Source: Kalaharituber pfeilii (lineage: Eukaryota > Ascomycota > Pezizomycetes > Pezizales > Pezizaceae). From it: DNA of 64,000 nucleotides. Below the pieces are notes generated by a model. The model did not search any database, had not been told where the DNA came from, and saw only the letters and a program-made list of their open reading frames with translations. Position 1 is the first letter of the stretch, and each line of letters opens with the position of its first letter. Below, piece by piece: positions 32,470-44,350 of this stretch. The stretch is from positions 1,178,001 through 1,242,000 of the forward strand of contig WHUZ01000009.1 of assembly GCA_015179045.1 (NCBI GenBank), given 5' to 3'. Both the position numbers and the translations under genes were made by a program.

Positions 32470-33857
32470 CCAAAGAAAATACCTAGGGATTTAAATTGGG
32501 ACCAGATGTATTTTGTATTATATTTTATTGGGATAATCCTTTGAGGGCAGAGAGATGCATTTGCATCATATTCCCCTTCTATTATTTTTTTATTTTGTTT
32601 TATTTTACTATTGGGTTCTAAGGTGTTCTGTTCATAGAACTGGGTTTTTTTTTTTTTTTAACTCACGATACCTACTTCGGGGATTTGGGTAGAAGGTTTA
32701 CTTCCACAGTCGGGGGACTCCTGTATATACATACATCGGCTCTGCATATTCCCTCTTTTTTTGTTTACTGATATTATTTCTAGAAAAAATTTTTTCGTAA
32801 ATAGCTCAATAAAAATCCAAGTGCTGGAACATTTTTGTTTGCACCGTAACATAATTATAGTGACCGAGATAGAACCACAGTGATCGCACGCCATAATGTG
32901 CCCCATGCGGTGTACTATATGACTAGAGTATTGTTAGCTTTGGAAAATTCTCTAGGAAGACTACCGTGGATCCATGAGACCCGGTACGGCTGTGCGTCTC
33001 GCTGACAAGAGGAGTAAGCAAGCGTAAGCGCCAAGGGGGGTGGGGGTTGATTTTTGCCGGTAAACGATATACAAGGGAATTGTGCACATGTGTCTATACA
33101 TATCCACCAGAGCTTGCAAAAAAGAACAGGATCGTTTCTATAGTGTATCGGGGAATTACTTACGGACTTAACTCATGGAAATATCAAGATCAGCAAGTGT
33201 ATGTAAGAGCTTTCAATTCTTTCAGGCCCATGGGTTATAAGCCACATGCATAACGTCAAAAAGGCGGTGAAATGTAGGCTAGCTTGTATGTTTGAAGAGA
33301 ACGAAGGAAAGGAAGTTAAAGAACTAAAAAGCCTTTATTCTCTCTCTCTCTCTTGTGTTTACGTTATTCAAAGTGTTCTCGTGCCCATACTTGTGTAAAG
33401 CGTTAAGTTTGTGTTTTGCAGATTTTTACTTTTGTTACTTAGATAGTTCTCATAGGTCAAGTCAATTTGAACTTGTCAATTCACAACCTCTCATGCTGAA
33501 TGTGCAATTTGCGCCTCGATGTGCCCTGAACACAAGTAGGTACATGTAAATAAAATTCACTTGAAGAAACCACAAAGATTATATTATCTCATTATAATAA
33601 ATATTATCGCACATTAAGTATCCCATGCAGTTGAATTGACAAGCTCTATCAAATGCGCCATGTCCATGCATATCCGTCAAAAAAAAAAAAAAACTACTTC
33701 AAGAGATCATCGCCCCTCTGAGTTACATACTTAATTCGTGAATCCCGCTAAGAAGCAAAAATTTCAGGCATAACCAATGCGCAAATGACAAAATTAAAAC
33801 CCCCACAACGCAGATTATCTGAAGCCGTTACCGCCAATCCCAAGCTCATTTCTCCCA
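32470..33857. other. 3' flank of tyrosinase; no further gene
   Basis: AT-rich with T runs at 32645-32660 and an A run at 33679. No supportable gene. Confidence 0.4.
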
Positions 33858-35455
33858 TTACTCCTTCGGCACCCCCACTTCCTTCAACACCCTCTGACAT
33901 CCTACCACCTTCCACCCTTCTGCTTCCTTCTCATCCTTCACCCATGCCTCTCCGACCATACCCAAACTGTTAGCCCAGATCTTCGGACAGCTCTCTGGTC
34001 CCTCGCAGTAACCTTTGCGCCGTGGGATCAGCATCATGTAATCTGCCGTTAGGAGCATGTTATAGTGCGCTGGAACTGATTCGCCATATTTTGCGTTGTA
34101 GGTCGAGATGCAGTTGGAGACGTGGGAAAGAAGGGTGAGGTAGATTTGGTGCAGGGCGGTGGTGTATGTGTGTATTGCTGAAGTTGTCGTGGCGTAGTTA
34201 GCCGCAAGTGGTGGGATGCGGAGAATGAAATGGGCAAATGGTACTCGAGGGTGAGTGTATGGGGTTTTGGAACCTGTATGTTCCATTAGCCGTGACTCTC
34301 TTAGTACGTTTGGGACTTCAATGCCAGAGGATGGGACAAAATGCGGAGAGTGAGGAGTAGCATACTCAACACCATGCACAACTCGTCCGGAAACCACAGA
34401 GGGCGATTTTTCCTTCTCAAGCCTCTCCAACCATGTTTGGAACCACTCGTGTCCACAGGCCACTCGGCAATGTGAATATGCCGATGCTCCTGACTCGCCC
34501 CACTATTCCTTCCACAATTGAAAAATGCCACATGCTCCATTTTTTCCCAGTGCTGCTGGTCTTCTCCGAATCTTTTCCCTTGCAGTTGCGCCATCACCTT
34601 CACCAACGCCCTCCAATCACCCCACTGCAGCTCTCCCTCTTGTGGCTCAAACCTGTTTGTCACCAAAAGGAGTTGCCTTGGTAGTACACAGTACTTGTTC
34701 AGCAATAGCGAATGTGATGTCCCCACAGAACCAATCGTGAGTTCTGGCTCCGGATTCACAAACGGACTGTATTGATCTAATGCTGCCATAGCCGGATTCT
34801 TTGGGCTTCCCAACAACGCGATAGGGGAATCATATTCCTCTCTGAGCTTCTGATCCGTAGTCTCTGCCTGTTCCGCCGGTATAGCCGCCGTTATCAATGC
34901 AATCTTACCCATAGTCTCTGTAATTTCCCAGACAAGTTGTTTCGACTTGTGGATACCAATAGAGGATGCTGTAAGTGGTTTCAGCGATGTGGCAGCCGCC
35001 CCTGGCACCACGGAGAATTCATTTGTCGCCCTTTTCTCAGTCGGTGACCAGCAAAATGTCTTTTTCGATAGTCCTTGGGCCGTGTAGATGCGGAACTGAG
35101 CGGAAAGTTGTCAGCGCGCGTTCGCTTGGAAACGCTTTAAGCATCCCATGAAGCGACCAAGTCCCCTGCACAATAGTAGCACAAATAGCTAGAGGTATGA
35201 AGGCCGGTGGGCAATTGGATTTCTTACCTTGAAACAGGCTTCGCCAGTTATCACTTGCAACTTATACCCATCGCAAAACAGTAATTTTCTCGATCGCGCG
35301 AATTCAAATTTTCTCGCTACACGCTCCTGCAGCGGAACGTTCGTTATTGGTGGCTGAACCAAGCGGCTCTGGACGACGTCATTACTGCTGTCTCTGTAAC
35401 CTGACGGGGGCTCAAATCTTGAAGGTCGACGAGATGTGGCGACTTGAGAATCCAT
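33858..35455 (-). CDS. Ap4A phosphorylase / ATP adenylyltransferase-like, probably frameshifted
   Basis: Minus strand. Exon 1 is 35455-35228, donor GTAAGA; exon 2 starts at 35095 after TCAG, phase 0. The N-terminus (KFEFARSRKLLFCDGYKLQV) and middle (SHSLLLNKYCVLPRQLLLVT, NRFEPQEGELQWGDW) fit the APA1/2 group of the HIT-like fold, which splits Ap4A with phosphate. The catalytic motif appears as FNCGRNSGASQEHRHIHI; the family usually has NSGASQxHxHLQ, so the histidine pair is kept. Just after it (about 34440) the coding-like frame changes to EWFQTWLERLEKEKSPSVVS, which continues to the C-terminal block YNMLLTADYMMLIPRRKG and NSLGMVGEAWV. A 92 nt intron (34365-34274, GTATGC...ACAG) would also reconcile the two frames but would skip the block that looks homologous. 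Either a 1-2 nt lesion or an unusual splice is present. Confidence 0.72.
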
Positions 35456-36828
35456 GCTGCTGTTATGTATCATATTTCCCCATATTATCCCCTTATTGTA
35501 CAATGTAAATACAAACGCCTGCAAATTCAATGGTAACAGAGTCGATGCGCACTGGCGGGTGCAAGGGGCAAGATAAATACTGAGAGTTTTGAACTGATCT
35601 AGTTCTGAAGTGGCAAGCCGAGCGAAAGAGGAATGAAGTAGTAATCAAGAAAGCATTCCTTCTACTTCTTGCTATCTACCTTAACCGAGGCTCACGAGAA
35701 TCAAATATGAGTTCGACTTAACAAGCTGTCCCAGAGTTGACGTGAGTGCAGCACTGTGCTTGCCTCAGCTGTGCCTCGGGAGAAGCGTCCCTATGTAAAC
35801 TTCGAGCCTTGATCTATTGTTTCAGTTCCTTGAAGCGGATTAGTGTAGAGGTCAAAATAATATGATCAAGCTTCCAACAGTCACTAAAACAGGATCGCCT
35901 CCTCGCGAAGCTCACGACTATGGCAATATATATATGTTCCTTCGTTGCACTGCCGTTCATGCAATGCTCCATGAACTGCACACTGATGATAGGTTGATCC
36001 AATATATCTGCCTACTACTAATGTCGTCGTAATTACGATAGAAACACTGCGAGCTGCAAATTGCTGTCACACTTGCTCTGAATTTAATGCAAAATCCCTA
36101 AAGCTACCACCAGAAATGGGAAGTTATAACAGTAGACATGATGTTGGTGTGGCATGAGACTACCGATAATGGTGAATCCCCTGTCAGGAGTTTGATATAC
36201 ATTATGTAATGAGCTATTGGCCATGAGACGGCAGGTTCTCCCAAGTGGTACGTTGTGTCATCAAAATAATCTTGGATAATCTGGAGACCTAATAATAGGC
36301 CGAACTATTGGAACATTTCGCCGGGACGACAATGGTAAATGATGTTCGTCAGGAACAGGGTTTCATTCAACTGCCTCTCCCCATGCATTGCCAATATACC
36401 CAGTGTTTTACTCCTCCCAGGACAACGTAAACATGGTCGGTTTCCTTGTTAAGCAAGCGCGACGCTATATGCTGCCGCTCTCCAAGGGCTTGTAACCTTA
36501 ACGCTGACGTTCGATCATGAAGAGTTTTGAATGCTGCAGAATCGTTGTTTGATTTTGTGTGTGATCTGGTCAAGTATGAGATACCCGAACACTTCCGGAC
36601 TCCAACCTCGGATTCTGCTGATGCTAGATAGAGCTTAAGCATGTAGGTTCCTGATGAGAAAACTAATGATATAAATATGCTATCAATTCCCTTTAAGAGG
36701 ATATCAAGCAGTGCTTTCAGGATAAATAACACTATAATATTTCCTTCACATTCTTTCACGGAAACTTGAAGTCTGGAACTTCCATTTTCCTTTTCATTTT
36801 CTTAACATTTGTAATACCATTACTCAAA
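35456..36828. other. Intergenic, no gene recognised
   Basis: The minus-strand frame at 36367-36759 has no motif. Pyrimidine-rich sequence directly precedes the LPMO start (36778-36815). Confidence 0.35.
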
Positions 36829-37796
36829 ATGAAGATTTCGATTCTTTTTGCGACTCTCGCTACGGCTGCTCTAGTTTCAGCACATGGTCATATAACCCAG
36901 ATAACTATTGGAGGGAAAACATTCCCCGGGAACAACCCGTACGCAATGTTCTGAGCTCCATTTTCTCGGCATATTGCATTCTAACGCGGCATAATCTGGA
37001 TTTAGGTTCAGCGGAAACAAAAACCCCAGGCGAATTGTATGGGACTACAAAGACAATGGTCCAATTGGTTCAAAAGAGCTTCAATCAGCTAATATTGCGT
37101 GCTCGCGAAACGCAAAACCAGTAGAAAGCTTTGGAAAGGCCAAAGCTGGGGATGAGGTCGTGTTTACCTGGAGCAAGTGGTCAGAATGTAAGTTGTAATC
37201 CGGTAAACTGTTATCGATATCTCAACATTCTAAACGATGCCGTGAAATAATAGCTCACCGTGGACCAACAATGACATACCTGGCACGCATTCCAGACGGA
37301 GCATCCGTTACCGGAATTGACCCCACGACTCTCACATTTCACAAAATTCATGAGCTCGGGTTGATATCCTCAGAGGGACCTAAGGGTCGCTGGGCTTCGG
37401 ATCTTATGCGTGAAAGCGATAATACTGTCAGGCTAAAAATACCTGCAAGTGTGCCAAGCGGGAAATACGTGTTAAGGCACGAGTTGTTGGCTCTACATCA
37501 AGCACAGAAGGGGAATGCCCAATTCTATCCTGTCTGTGCCAATCTTGAAATTATTGGGGCATCTGGAGGTGAGCTTGGTGGAGAAGGAGTGAAATTCCCG
37601 GGGGCGTATAAAGCATCAGATCCTGGTGTTGATATCAACATCCACGCAAAGGCTCTCACTTCATATGTATGTTTTGAACCTCCCCGCAAAAAGAAGTAAG
37701 AGGCTAACAAACTGTTCACAGGCAATTCCGGGACCCAGGCCAATGGATGGGGCAAGAAAAAAGATTCGAGGAATGAAGTGGAGAGAAAGGGTGTAA
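36829..37796 (+). CDS. AA9 lytic polysaccharide monooxygenase
   Basis: Four exons: 36829-36947, 37006-37187, 37254-37666 and 37722-37796; 262 residues. The first donor may instead be GTACGC at 36939, nine bases earlier and also in frame. Signal peptide MKISILFATLATAALVSA, cut before HGH, puts the copper-binding His at the mature N-terminus as required. The second His brace residue is in SHRGPTMTYLA, and NAQFYPVCANLEI holds the conserved Gln/Tyr-side motif. Family strings RRIVWDYKDNGPI, IACSRNAKP and the end SYAIPGPRPM are also present. It oxidatively cleaves cellulose or related beta-1,4-glucans outside the cell. There is no CBM1 module; instead a short basic tail (ARKKIRGMKWRERV) follows the catalytic domain. 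Confidence 0.93.
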
Positions 37797-38105
37797 ATTA
37801 CGGAAATGAAACGAGCAATTATGTTATTTCTGAAGAGCACTTGATGCTTATGCTCTAGATTCATTAAATCGTGGATTATTAGCACTGTATATAAAGATTT
37901 CATGAATCTCAAACATATGAGTTAGCTTAAGTCCAGATGAACGTCATTGGGATTAGTACTTGCAATCAGCGTAATAGGAAAACTCGGGAATCTGTGGCAC
38001 TACTCCTCTCTTCGATCGCCACCACTACCGTTATTGTTTCCCGAATCTTTCATGGTTTTCATCAGTTCGTATAGTTGTACAATTTGTTCATCTAATTAAG
38101 CAAGG

Positions 38106-38435
38106 TCAATGAATGTGCATTTCTTCGGTAATAGTTGGTCTACCAGTCATTTTGTCTAGCTTTGCAGTATCCAGTTTTCCTTCTCTCCATGTATCACCTT
38201 CGAGTTCCTCTGCATACTTCTGCCACTCGGTCAAGAAGCCAATAATATGTAATGGGTTATCAACGTCCCGGTGTAGTCGAAATTCCCGTTTCACATATTC
38301 ATCTCCAAGTAATCGTGCATCCGGTGGGAGCTTGTGCCGATGAGCTCGTAGCAGCCGACGATATAGGGCAAGTGGAGGTAGGAGAGAGACATCTCTGGAG
38401 ACGTGTGAAGCAAATAACCGGATAGTGGGCAGCAT
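38106..38435 (-). CDS. SDHAF3: Succinate dehydrogenase assembly factor 3 (ACN9-like)
   Basis: A single minus-strand exon of 109 residues from ATG at 38435; the frame is open further upstream (to 38591) without supporting motifs. The sequence PLALYRRLLRAHRHKLPPDA carries the LYR motif of Complex1_LYR proteins. LLGDEYVKREFRLHRDVDNP, then IIGFLTEWQKYAEELEG and TAKLDKMTGRP, is the characteristic ACN9/SDHAF3 pattern. The protein acts in the mitochondrial matrix in maturing the iron-sulfur subunit of complex II. The N-terminus MLPTIRLFASHVSRDV is a plausible mitochondrial presequence. The usual length of 110-130 residues agrees. Confidence 0.9.
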   Translation of the reverse strand: MLPTIRLFASHVSRDVSLLPPLALYRRLLRAHRHKLPPDARLLGDEYVKREFRLHRDVDNPLHIIGFLTEWQKYAEELEGDTWREGKLDTAKLDKMTGRPTITEEMHIH

Positions 38436-39063
38436 CGTATACGAGTTAAGGCCAGGACGGAATCTCTGATTAGGATTTTCCACAGGGAATCGGTAGTCTC
38501 GCAAAAGACTCGGGCCAGGGTCGGAAATCCCGAGGGAAGATACTACAAGTGTGTGATGGTGACTAAGCGAACATGCCAAGAGTTCATTCAAGAAAGTTGC
38601 CCACAGCCCGATGTAGATTACAAAGGGTACCAGTTCAAGTATGATACTTAATTTCTCTGACCGTTTACATGTGAATGTGCAGAAAAGAGCATATTACAAT
38701 TCATAAATTCTGGTGATTCTTTCGGTATCCCGGATCGACATCGGCCATATATGCGTAATGAGCAAATGTGGTACCTATTGATGTTTGATTAGTCGATTTA
38801 TTATTAACTTTGAATTTCAAGGATACTGCGGCCAATGGTCGATGGCAACAGGGCACCGATTACGTTACATTTGTAGCTACTTGCTTATAAATACCCCAGT
38901 GCAATTACGTGTGAATGCAAATTCAAAGTCAACCAATTTACGTTGCAGTACTTAACACTCCTATTTGGGACCCACACGAACTCAGGGACGTTTGAACGTG
39001 AATGGGTAACATCAATCTTACTCTGCGTAGCTGCGTTGTTACGCAACATGTACAAGTCTTACC
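38436..39063. other. Intergenic, no gene recognised
   Basis: AT-rich, no supported feature. Confidence 0.35.
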
Positions 39064-39607
39064 TTGAAATCTCATTCTAAACTTTTGCATATTTTCCCAA
39101 TATCTATGTTGTTTTTAAGCTTGAGTTCCGGTTCGGAGAGTTGTATTGGTTGCTATGCCGATTTAAACCACGTGAAACGTGCCCCTCGCTTACAGGAGGT
39201 CACAGCTGCGACAAAGAAACAAACCTTGTTCAAGCTCACCTGTATTCGGAATAGTTGCTGGGGAAGCGCCCGACGTTGAATCAAACGAAGAGGAAGGCTG
39301 GGAATATATACGAGATCTAGAAACTTTGAGGATCTGGCAGGAATATGAACCCTGCAAACATAATCTCCGATTCTCAATGAGCCTCGCTAGGGGCGCTAGA
39401 ACAATAGGAGGTCTTAAGTGAGATTTATACACACATATTACTGAAACCAGGTAACGGTCTGCACCAGTTGTGACAATACTTGGGAGCCTCACATCGTATC
39501 CAGGTAGAAGTTCAATTTTTTTGATGATTCACCGGGATGATGCATTGCAGAGCGTGGGGGGCCATGATACACGTGCACAAAGACATTGTACTATTTTGCC
39601 CAGGCAG
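39064..39607 (+). CDS. Possible multi-exon small secreted protein (tentative)
   Basis: Coding-like pieces line up on the plus strand. A possible leader is MKSHSKLLHIFPISMLFLSL (39064). The next piece, ending 39418, has VAGEAPDVESNEEEGWEYIR then LETLRIWQEYEPCKHNLRFS and ARGARTIGGL. It joins through GTGAGA...CACCAG to 39468-39503 (NCDNTWEPHIVS), and then through GTAGAA...TTGCAG to 39551-39607 (AWGAMIHVHKDIVLFCPG). Phases match between the last three pieces. The join of the leader to the second piece and the 3' end are unresolved. A competing minus-strand frame at 40033-39743 starts MSEVKGSDESYIINKQ and is about as protein-like. I do not recognise either. Confidence 0.33.
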
Positions 39608-40107
39608 GTAGTCGCCACATGTAAGCGGATGTCACCAATTCCCTGTTCATGTCTGCGTTTTGAAACTTTCACCACTTCACAAAAATCTGTCCTCACTGTT
39701 TTTGGCGTTGTAAGCCAGAGCTCAATGGGCTTGAATATGGTTCTAAGACAGTAAGCTTTGGTTCGTTGCACCTTCAGGACTCTTAATCCTGACCAAATCC
39801 AATTGCAAATCCGCAGATTTTTCCTCACATAATAACTTTGCGGAATTTCTTTCACGTTTTTCCTTTTGATTACTGATTATAATTTCATTGACAGCCTTCC
39901 TTGGTCTAACACAGTTCTGCACAATCCCAAGCTTGTTGGAGATTGCTTCGATATCCGCGACTTCAACAGCCTCACATTCATTGACCTGCTTGTTTATGAT
40001 ATATGATTCATCGCTACCTTTTACTTCACTCAAGCTAAATAGAACACTGCATTTTTTATATTACATAGTCAGATTTTCTTGCAGCGGTCGAGCCTTCTTA
40101 TTTGACC

Positions 40108-41387
40108 ATGTTGATCCCGAGGCTTCTGTGCACATTATTCCTGGCAACCCACCTGCTCCCAGCTGTGCTAGGAGCAGATTGTTGGGGGCAAAAGCTAGAA
40201 GGCAGTTACAGGTCTATCCCAGAAGACCAGCTATGGCGAATGCGTGAGCGCGTTTGTGGTGAAGTTGAGTGCCCAAATAGGAGATCCAACTGTCGTTTGG
40301 CACAAGGCGTAAATGAAAGCGGAATGTACGTTGGTGGAGGCAGGTCAGGCGGGAAAGACACCCTTCTTTCTGAGAATGGACTGGCATTCCCCTCTTGTTG
40401 GGGCGCAGTGGGTATGTAGGAATCAATCTCCTATAGGCATCGAGAGCAAGTGCTGATGTGTCATCGAAAATCTAGAGCAAATTATCACGGTGAGCTTACA
40501 TTTAGCAATAACATAGCCTATCCAATAGGTTCGTGCGAGGCTGACAAGAAAGCACAGCAATGCTACCGAAATGACAGTAAGGCCGGCGGAAGCTGGAGTT
40601 GGGGGTATGTTACTTCTTGTTCGTCCTTAATGCGTATCTTGCATACAACCGGGCTTATACTGGATGCAGTGAAGAGCAATTTGTTCTTGGAATATATGAT
40701 CATAAGCAATTGCCCAACCAGCAAATACTAACGTTCACTGGCCCGCTACCAGAGGTCACACCAATCGGTGGAGACAATAAGCCTACATCTACAACGCCAA
40801 CTGATGGTAACGTGAGTGTACCTCCTCTATGATGGTTGATCGTTGTGATCTTCAGGTCATGGCTAATGTCAAAGATACTTGCATAGGCTACGCACACCAC
40901 TAGTGCTCCGTCCAGAACTGGTGAAAGTGACAGTGAATCAGATCCTAAACAAACCAAAGGGGCCCTGTCAATTTCTGTGGGCGCTGCCATCATGGTGGCC
41001 TGCATAAGCTTCGCCGTGTTCTCCTTGCTAGCATTGGTGTTCTTCCTTGTCTACCGACGTCGGAAACAACGACGCATGTTGCAGTTGCAGTCCAACTACA
41101 ATAAGTGCCACGCGGAATCAATCACAGACCGTAACACGAACTCCCCTTCGCAAGTGCCCTCTCAGTTTTGCCAGAATGACCACCTATCTGGTAGTAAAGC
41201 ATTAAATGAGTTGGAGACAGAGGCCCAGAAACGGGACGTTGCAAGACACCTGAATGGGGTGCCTCCCCTTCAGGCGCCTCTTGTCATGGTCCGGGGGCAA
41301 GTGGTGTACACCCCTGGTGAACTACAAGGAGAGGGTGTACGTGAACTACAAAGTTCCAACGCACAGCATATGGCCAATCATCAGTGA
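40108..41387 (+). CDS. Single-pass type I membrane protein with Cys-rich ectodomain
   Basis: Exons 40108-40411, 40478-40604, 40670-40811 and 40887-41387; 357 residues with matching phases. A signal peptide (MLIPRLLCTLFLATHLLPAV then LGA) is followed by an ectodomain with at least eight Cys (DCWGQ, RVCGEVECP, SNCRL, SCWG, GSCEAD, QCYRND) and an aromatic WSWG. A Ser/Thr/Pro-rich stalk (STTPTDGN, TTSAPSRTGESDSESD) leads to the membrane helix AAIMVACISFAVFSLLALVF then FLVY. The stop-transfer RRRKQRRM and a ~100-residue cytoplasmic tail follow. The layout resembles fungal surface sensors (SKG6/Mid2-like architecture), but I do not recognise the ectodomain. The first acceptor is TAGAG rather than TCTAG, chosen because it keeps the frame. 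Confidence 0.78.
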
Positions 41388-41643
41388 CCTTGCTTTCTTT
41401 CAGTTCGAATTCGCCTCGAGCAGATGATGAGTAATTATATGTAATGATGTCATGTAATACTGCCGCACGAGTATGTATGCCTTTTGTTCTATTATTTACG
41501 GTGTTTTGGTGTCTGCTCATTGGATTACTTGGAGTTTATGTTGCATTTCTTTACCTTCCTGCATTGCAAATTGTGACCTGTACTATTATATTCTTACCTT
41601 CTTTCCTCTACATCTCTACAACTAGGTTTTACCTATGTTCCTG

Positions 41644-41703
41644 TGTCCTTCCATGGTGAACAGCTGCAAGCGGGATTACGTGAAATAAAATAGAAATAAA
41701 AAA
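41644..41703 (+). mobile_element. Ultra-short poly(A) retroposon, family A
   Basis: TGTCCTTCCATGGTGAACAG, CTGCAAGCGGGATTACGTGA, then an A-rich tail (AATAAAATAG, AAATAAAAAA). It is flanked by ACCTATGTTCCTG (41631-41643) and ACCTATGTTTCTG (41704-41716), a 13 bp target duplication with one difference. It lies about 260 bp past the membrane protein stop codon. Confidence 0.8.
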
Positions 41704-41954
41704 ACCTATGTTTCTGAAACAATGTGCCGACGACTCGTACGAAACTTACTTATGTATGTACCTACCCTACTCAATGTAATCAAATACGTTACTACATATG
41801 CATATACGCTAGAAATTGGATCATAAAGGACGCCCCTATTGACCAGACGGGGGCGGCCCCATTCTGCTCGGAGTTTTTTCAATCAATAAAGATCTCATAT
41901 AGCTTGAATTCATGTAATAGCCTAATATCACTGTATTTATAGGATTTCCTCGCC

Positions 41955-41997
41955 TATATTTTTTTCATTATTCGTATGTCGTCCCTGAGGGCTATGG
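41955..41997 (-). mobile_element. Family B retroposon tail
   Basis: On the minus strand: TTTCTCGCCATAGCCCTCAG, GGACGACATACGAATAATG, then A-run. It matches the family B core at 5895, 61050 and 62552. A target duplication is not clear. Confidence 0.55.
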
Positions 41998-41999
41998 CG

Positions 42000-43170
42000 A
42001 GAAATATATCGCCCTCAGTAATTCAAGATACTCTGGTCAATAAAAGAGAATGCTGAGATGACTCGTTTCCTTCTCATCAGTCATCTTGGTCGCTTGGATA
42101 GCACTCTTTTTCATACCATGAGTGGTCCCTTATAGAGTATAGCTGCCACTTCGTTTAGCCGGACCGGCTTTTTGTAGAGAGTGGTGTAATATAACTTTGA
42201 TAGGTTCTTGTAAGCGCGTTATGGATGTATTGTTTTAGATAGCCTCTTCCTCTTGTCTGTCGGCGCAAAGTACTTACTCCAATTCTCTGCTTAAAAGTAG
42301 ATTGCTTGCAAAGTGGAATTCACGGAGCTGGTTTATTGCCCGTCTCGTTCCGTTCTAACCGCCCAACTATTGCTACAGGTTGTGATCATGGGAAGAAGTC
42401 GGAAAGTTTCAAGATCGAAATTGCGTCGAATCTCTTTCTCTATTAACTAAAATAATAATTAATTTGACATGTTGTAACTGTACTTACCCCAGCAAAATAA
42501 TATTGTCATACTATATACTGCCATATCATGCATTGTGACTACGTCATTCCATGTATAGCTTTGCAGCGAGTCGGCCGAAAGCGTGGTTATGTGATTTATT
42601 TATTTCAAAAAAAAAAAAGAAAAAAAGGAAAAAAAGGCTCGGCTGATAAATATTGGGTATTATTGAAGGCTAGCTAGGTAGGCCTAGCCTGTGCAATGTC
42701 AGTTCGCATGCCAATGAATGATTGGGCCCCACATGGAATGTAGGGGCGTGACCGAATCTCACTCAGTTGACATTGCGTTGTGAGCACGGAGCATACGGTG
42801 AGTCCGCATTCAGCTGTCAGTAAATAGCGTGCTTCTTGGGGGCCTACCGTGTGCGTAAGCCACCTGAGTAAGATGTATGCTTCTTGGCATCTAATGATGA
42901 GGAACAGGGATGATGTCTCCAGACAAGCCGCTCGGAACTGTCGGAGACATCCTGGCAACATCTACCAGGGCATTAACCAAAAAAGGCATTTCGAAGGTTT
43001 GAACATCTATACCAGTGACAGAAGGCATAAATATCAGCTGTAAAATCAGTTATGATGCCGTAGCTCCCAACATAAACGGAGACATCTCACAAGCGACATA
43101 GTTATACTGTATAACCACGCCGATTTCCGCACATCATCTTTCGAATTGCATTGCTCAAAACATTTCCACA
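42000..43170. other. No gene recognised
   Basis: A poly(A)-rich stretch (42607-42635) is preceded by GCGTGGTTATGTGATTTATT, which resembles the 3' part of a family A retroposon. No coding region is supported. Confidence 0.35.
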
Positions 43171-44001
43171 ATGGTAACTGAGTCCACATCGGTATCTGCG
43201 CCAGGGCCTCTTTCTGGAAAAGTCTGTATTGTCACGGGTGGCTCCAAAGGCATCGGAAAGGCCATTGCACTTCAACTCGCTAAGGATGGTGCTTCTGTTG
43301 TCATTAACTATTCTCGTGATGCCGCTGCAGCTGAGGAGGTCGTTAAAGCAATTGGAGAAGGCCAAGCGATTGCCGTCAAAGGGGATGCAGGTAGTGTAGA
43401 AGATATTCGAAATCTTGTCACGAAGACAATTGAAACGTTCGGTCGGCTGGACTCTGCCATCTGTAACGCTGGCATCATGGAAATGAAGACAATTGACTCG
43501 ACAACTGAGGAGGACTGGGATAGAAGCTTTGGAGTGAATGTCAAAGGCCCATTTTTCCTAGCCCAAGTAAGTTAAAATGTTCAGAGACTTGGCCTGAAGT
43601 GGCTTCATTAACAGTTTGCCAACTAGGAAGCCGCAAAACATCTTCAAACCGGCGGAAGCATTCTCTTTTTCAGTACCAGCATTCTCGGGTTCTCATTGGT
43701 TCAACCTGCATACCTCCTATATGCTTCGACAAAAGGAGCAGTCGAGCAGATGACCCGTGTGTTGGCCAAGGACCTTGGGCGCCGAGGCATCACTGTAAAC
43801 TGCGTTGCTCCGGGGCCTACAGCGACTGAACTGTTCCTCAAGGGCAAGACTGAGGAGCAGATCACGTTCATGGAGAAGGCTGCCCCTGGAGGAAGGCTAG
43901 GCAGGCCGGAAGATGTAGCCGGATTGGTGAGATATTTGGTCGGACCTGAGGCAGCTTGGATCAACGGGCAAGTGGTCAGGGTCAACGGAGGACTCGCATG
44001 A
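43171..44001 (+). CDS. Short-chain dehydrogenase/reductase, 2 exons
   Basis: Exons 43171-43566 and 43627-44001 (donor GTAAGT, acceptor ACTAG, phase 0) give 256 residues. Classical SDR motifs are VCIVTGGSKGIGKAIALQLA (cofactor loop), INYSRD (Arg favours NADPH), GDAG, ICNAGIMEM, FFSTSILG with the catalytic Ser, YLLYASTKGAVEQM with Tyr-x-x-x-Lys, and VNCVAPGPTATELF. The end, WINGQVVRVNGGLA, is the usual FabG-like C-terminus. It is a cytosolic NADPH-dependent ketoreductase; the substrate is unknown. A GC-rich minisatellite begins 208 bp past the stop. Confidence 0.92.
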
Positions 44002-44208
44002 AGGGCTGGTCATGTACGTGGTCTTGGGGGCTTGGGCTCAGAGAAGTCCGTGGGATATGTATGGGATACTGTCTTCGGTCCCTGGGATTACTCTGGAAGG
44101 TGGCTAGGTGTATTGTAAATAGAGTAGGTGCAATCTCATGGAGAAAACCGGGATTTGACTTCGACTCACAGCAGAGTCTTCCGTAATATTTCTTAGGTAG
44201 CCTCGTTG

Positions 44209-44350
44209 CCAACCAGGCCGGCCCAGGCCATTCAGGTCGGTCCAGGCCAACCAGGCCGGTCCAGGCCAACCAGGCCGGTCCAGGCCAACCAGGCCGGTCC
44301 AGGCCAACCAGGCCAGTCCAGACTATTCAGGCCAGCCCAGGCCATTCAGG
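44209..44350 (+). repeat. ~19 bp GC-rich minisatellite
   Basis: The unit GCCAACCAGGCCGGTCCAG is repeated about four times without interruption (44248-44322), with diverged units on both sides containing GCCATTCAGG. Weak echoes occur to about 44540. Pro/Ala/Gly-rich frames across it are artefacts of the repeat. Confidence 0.85.
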
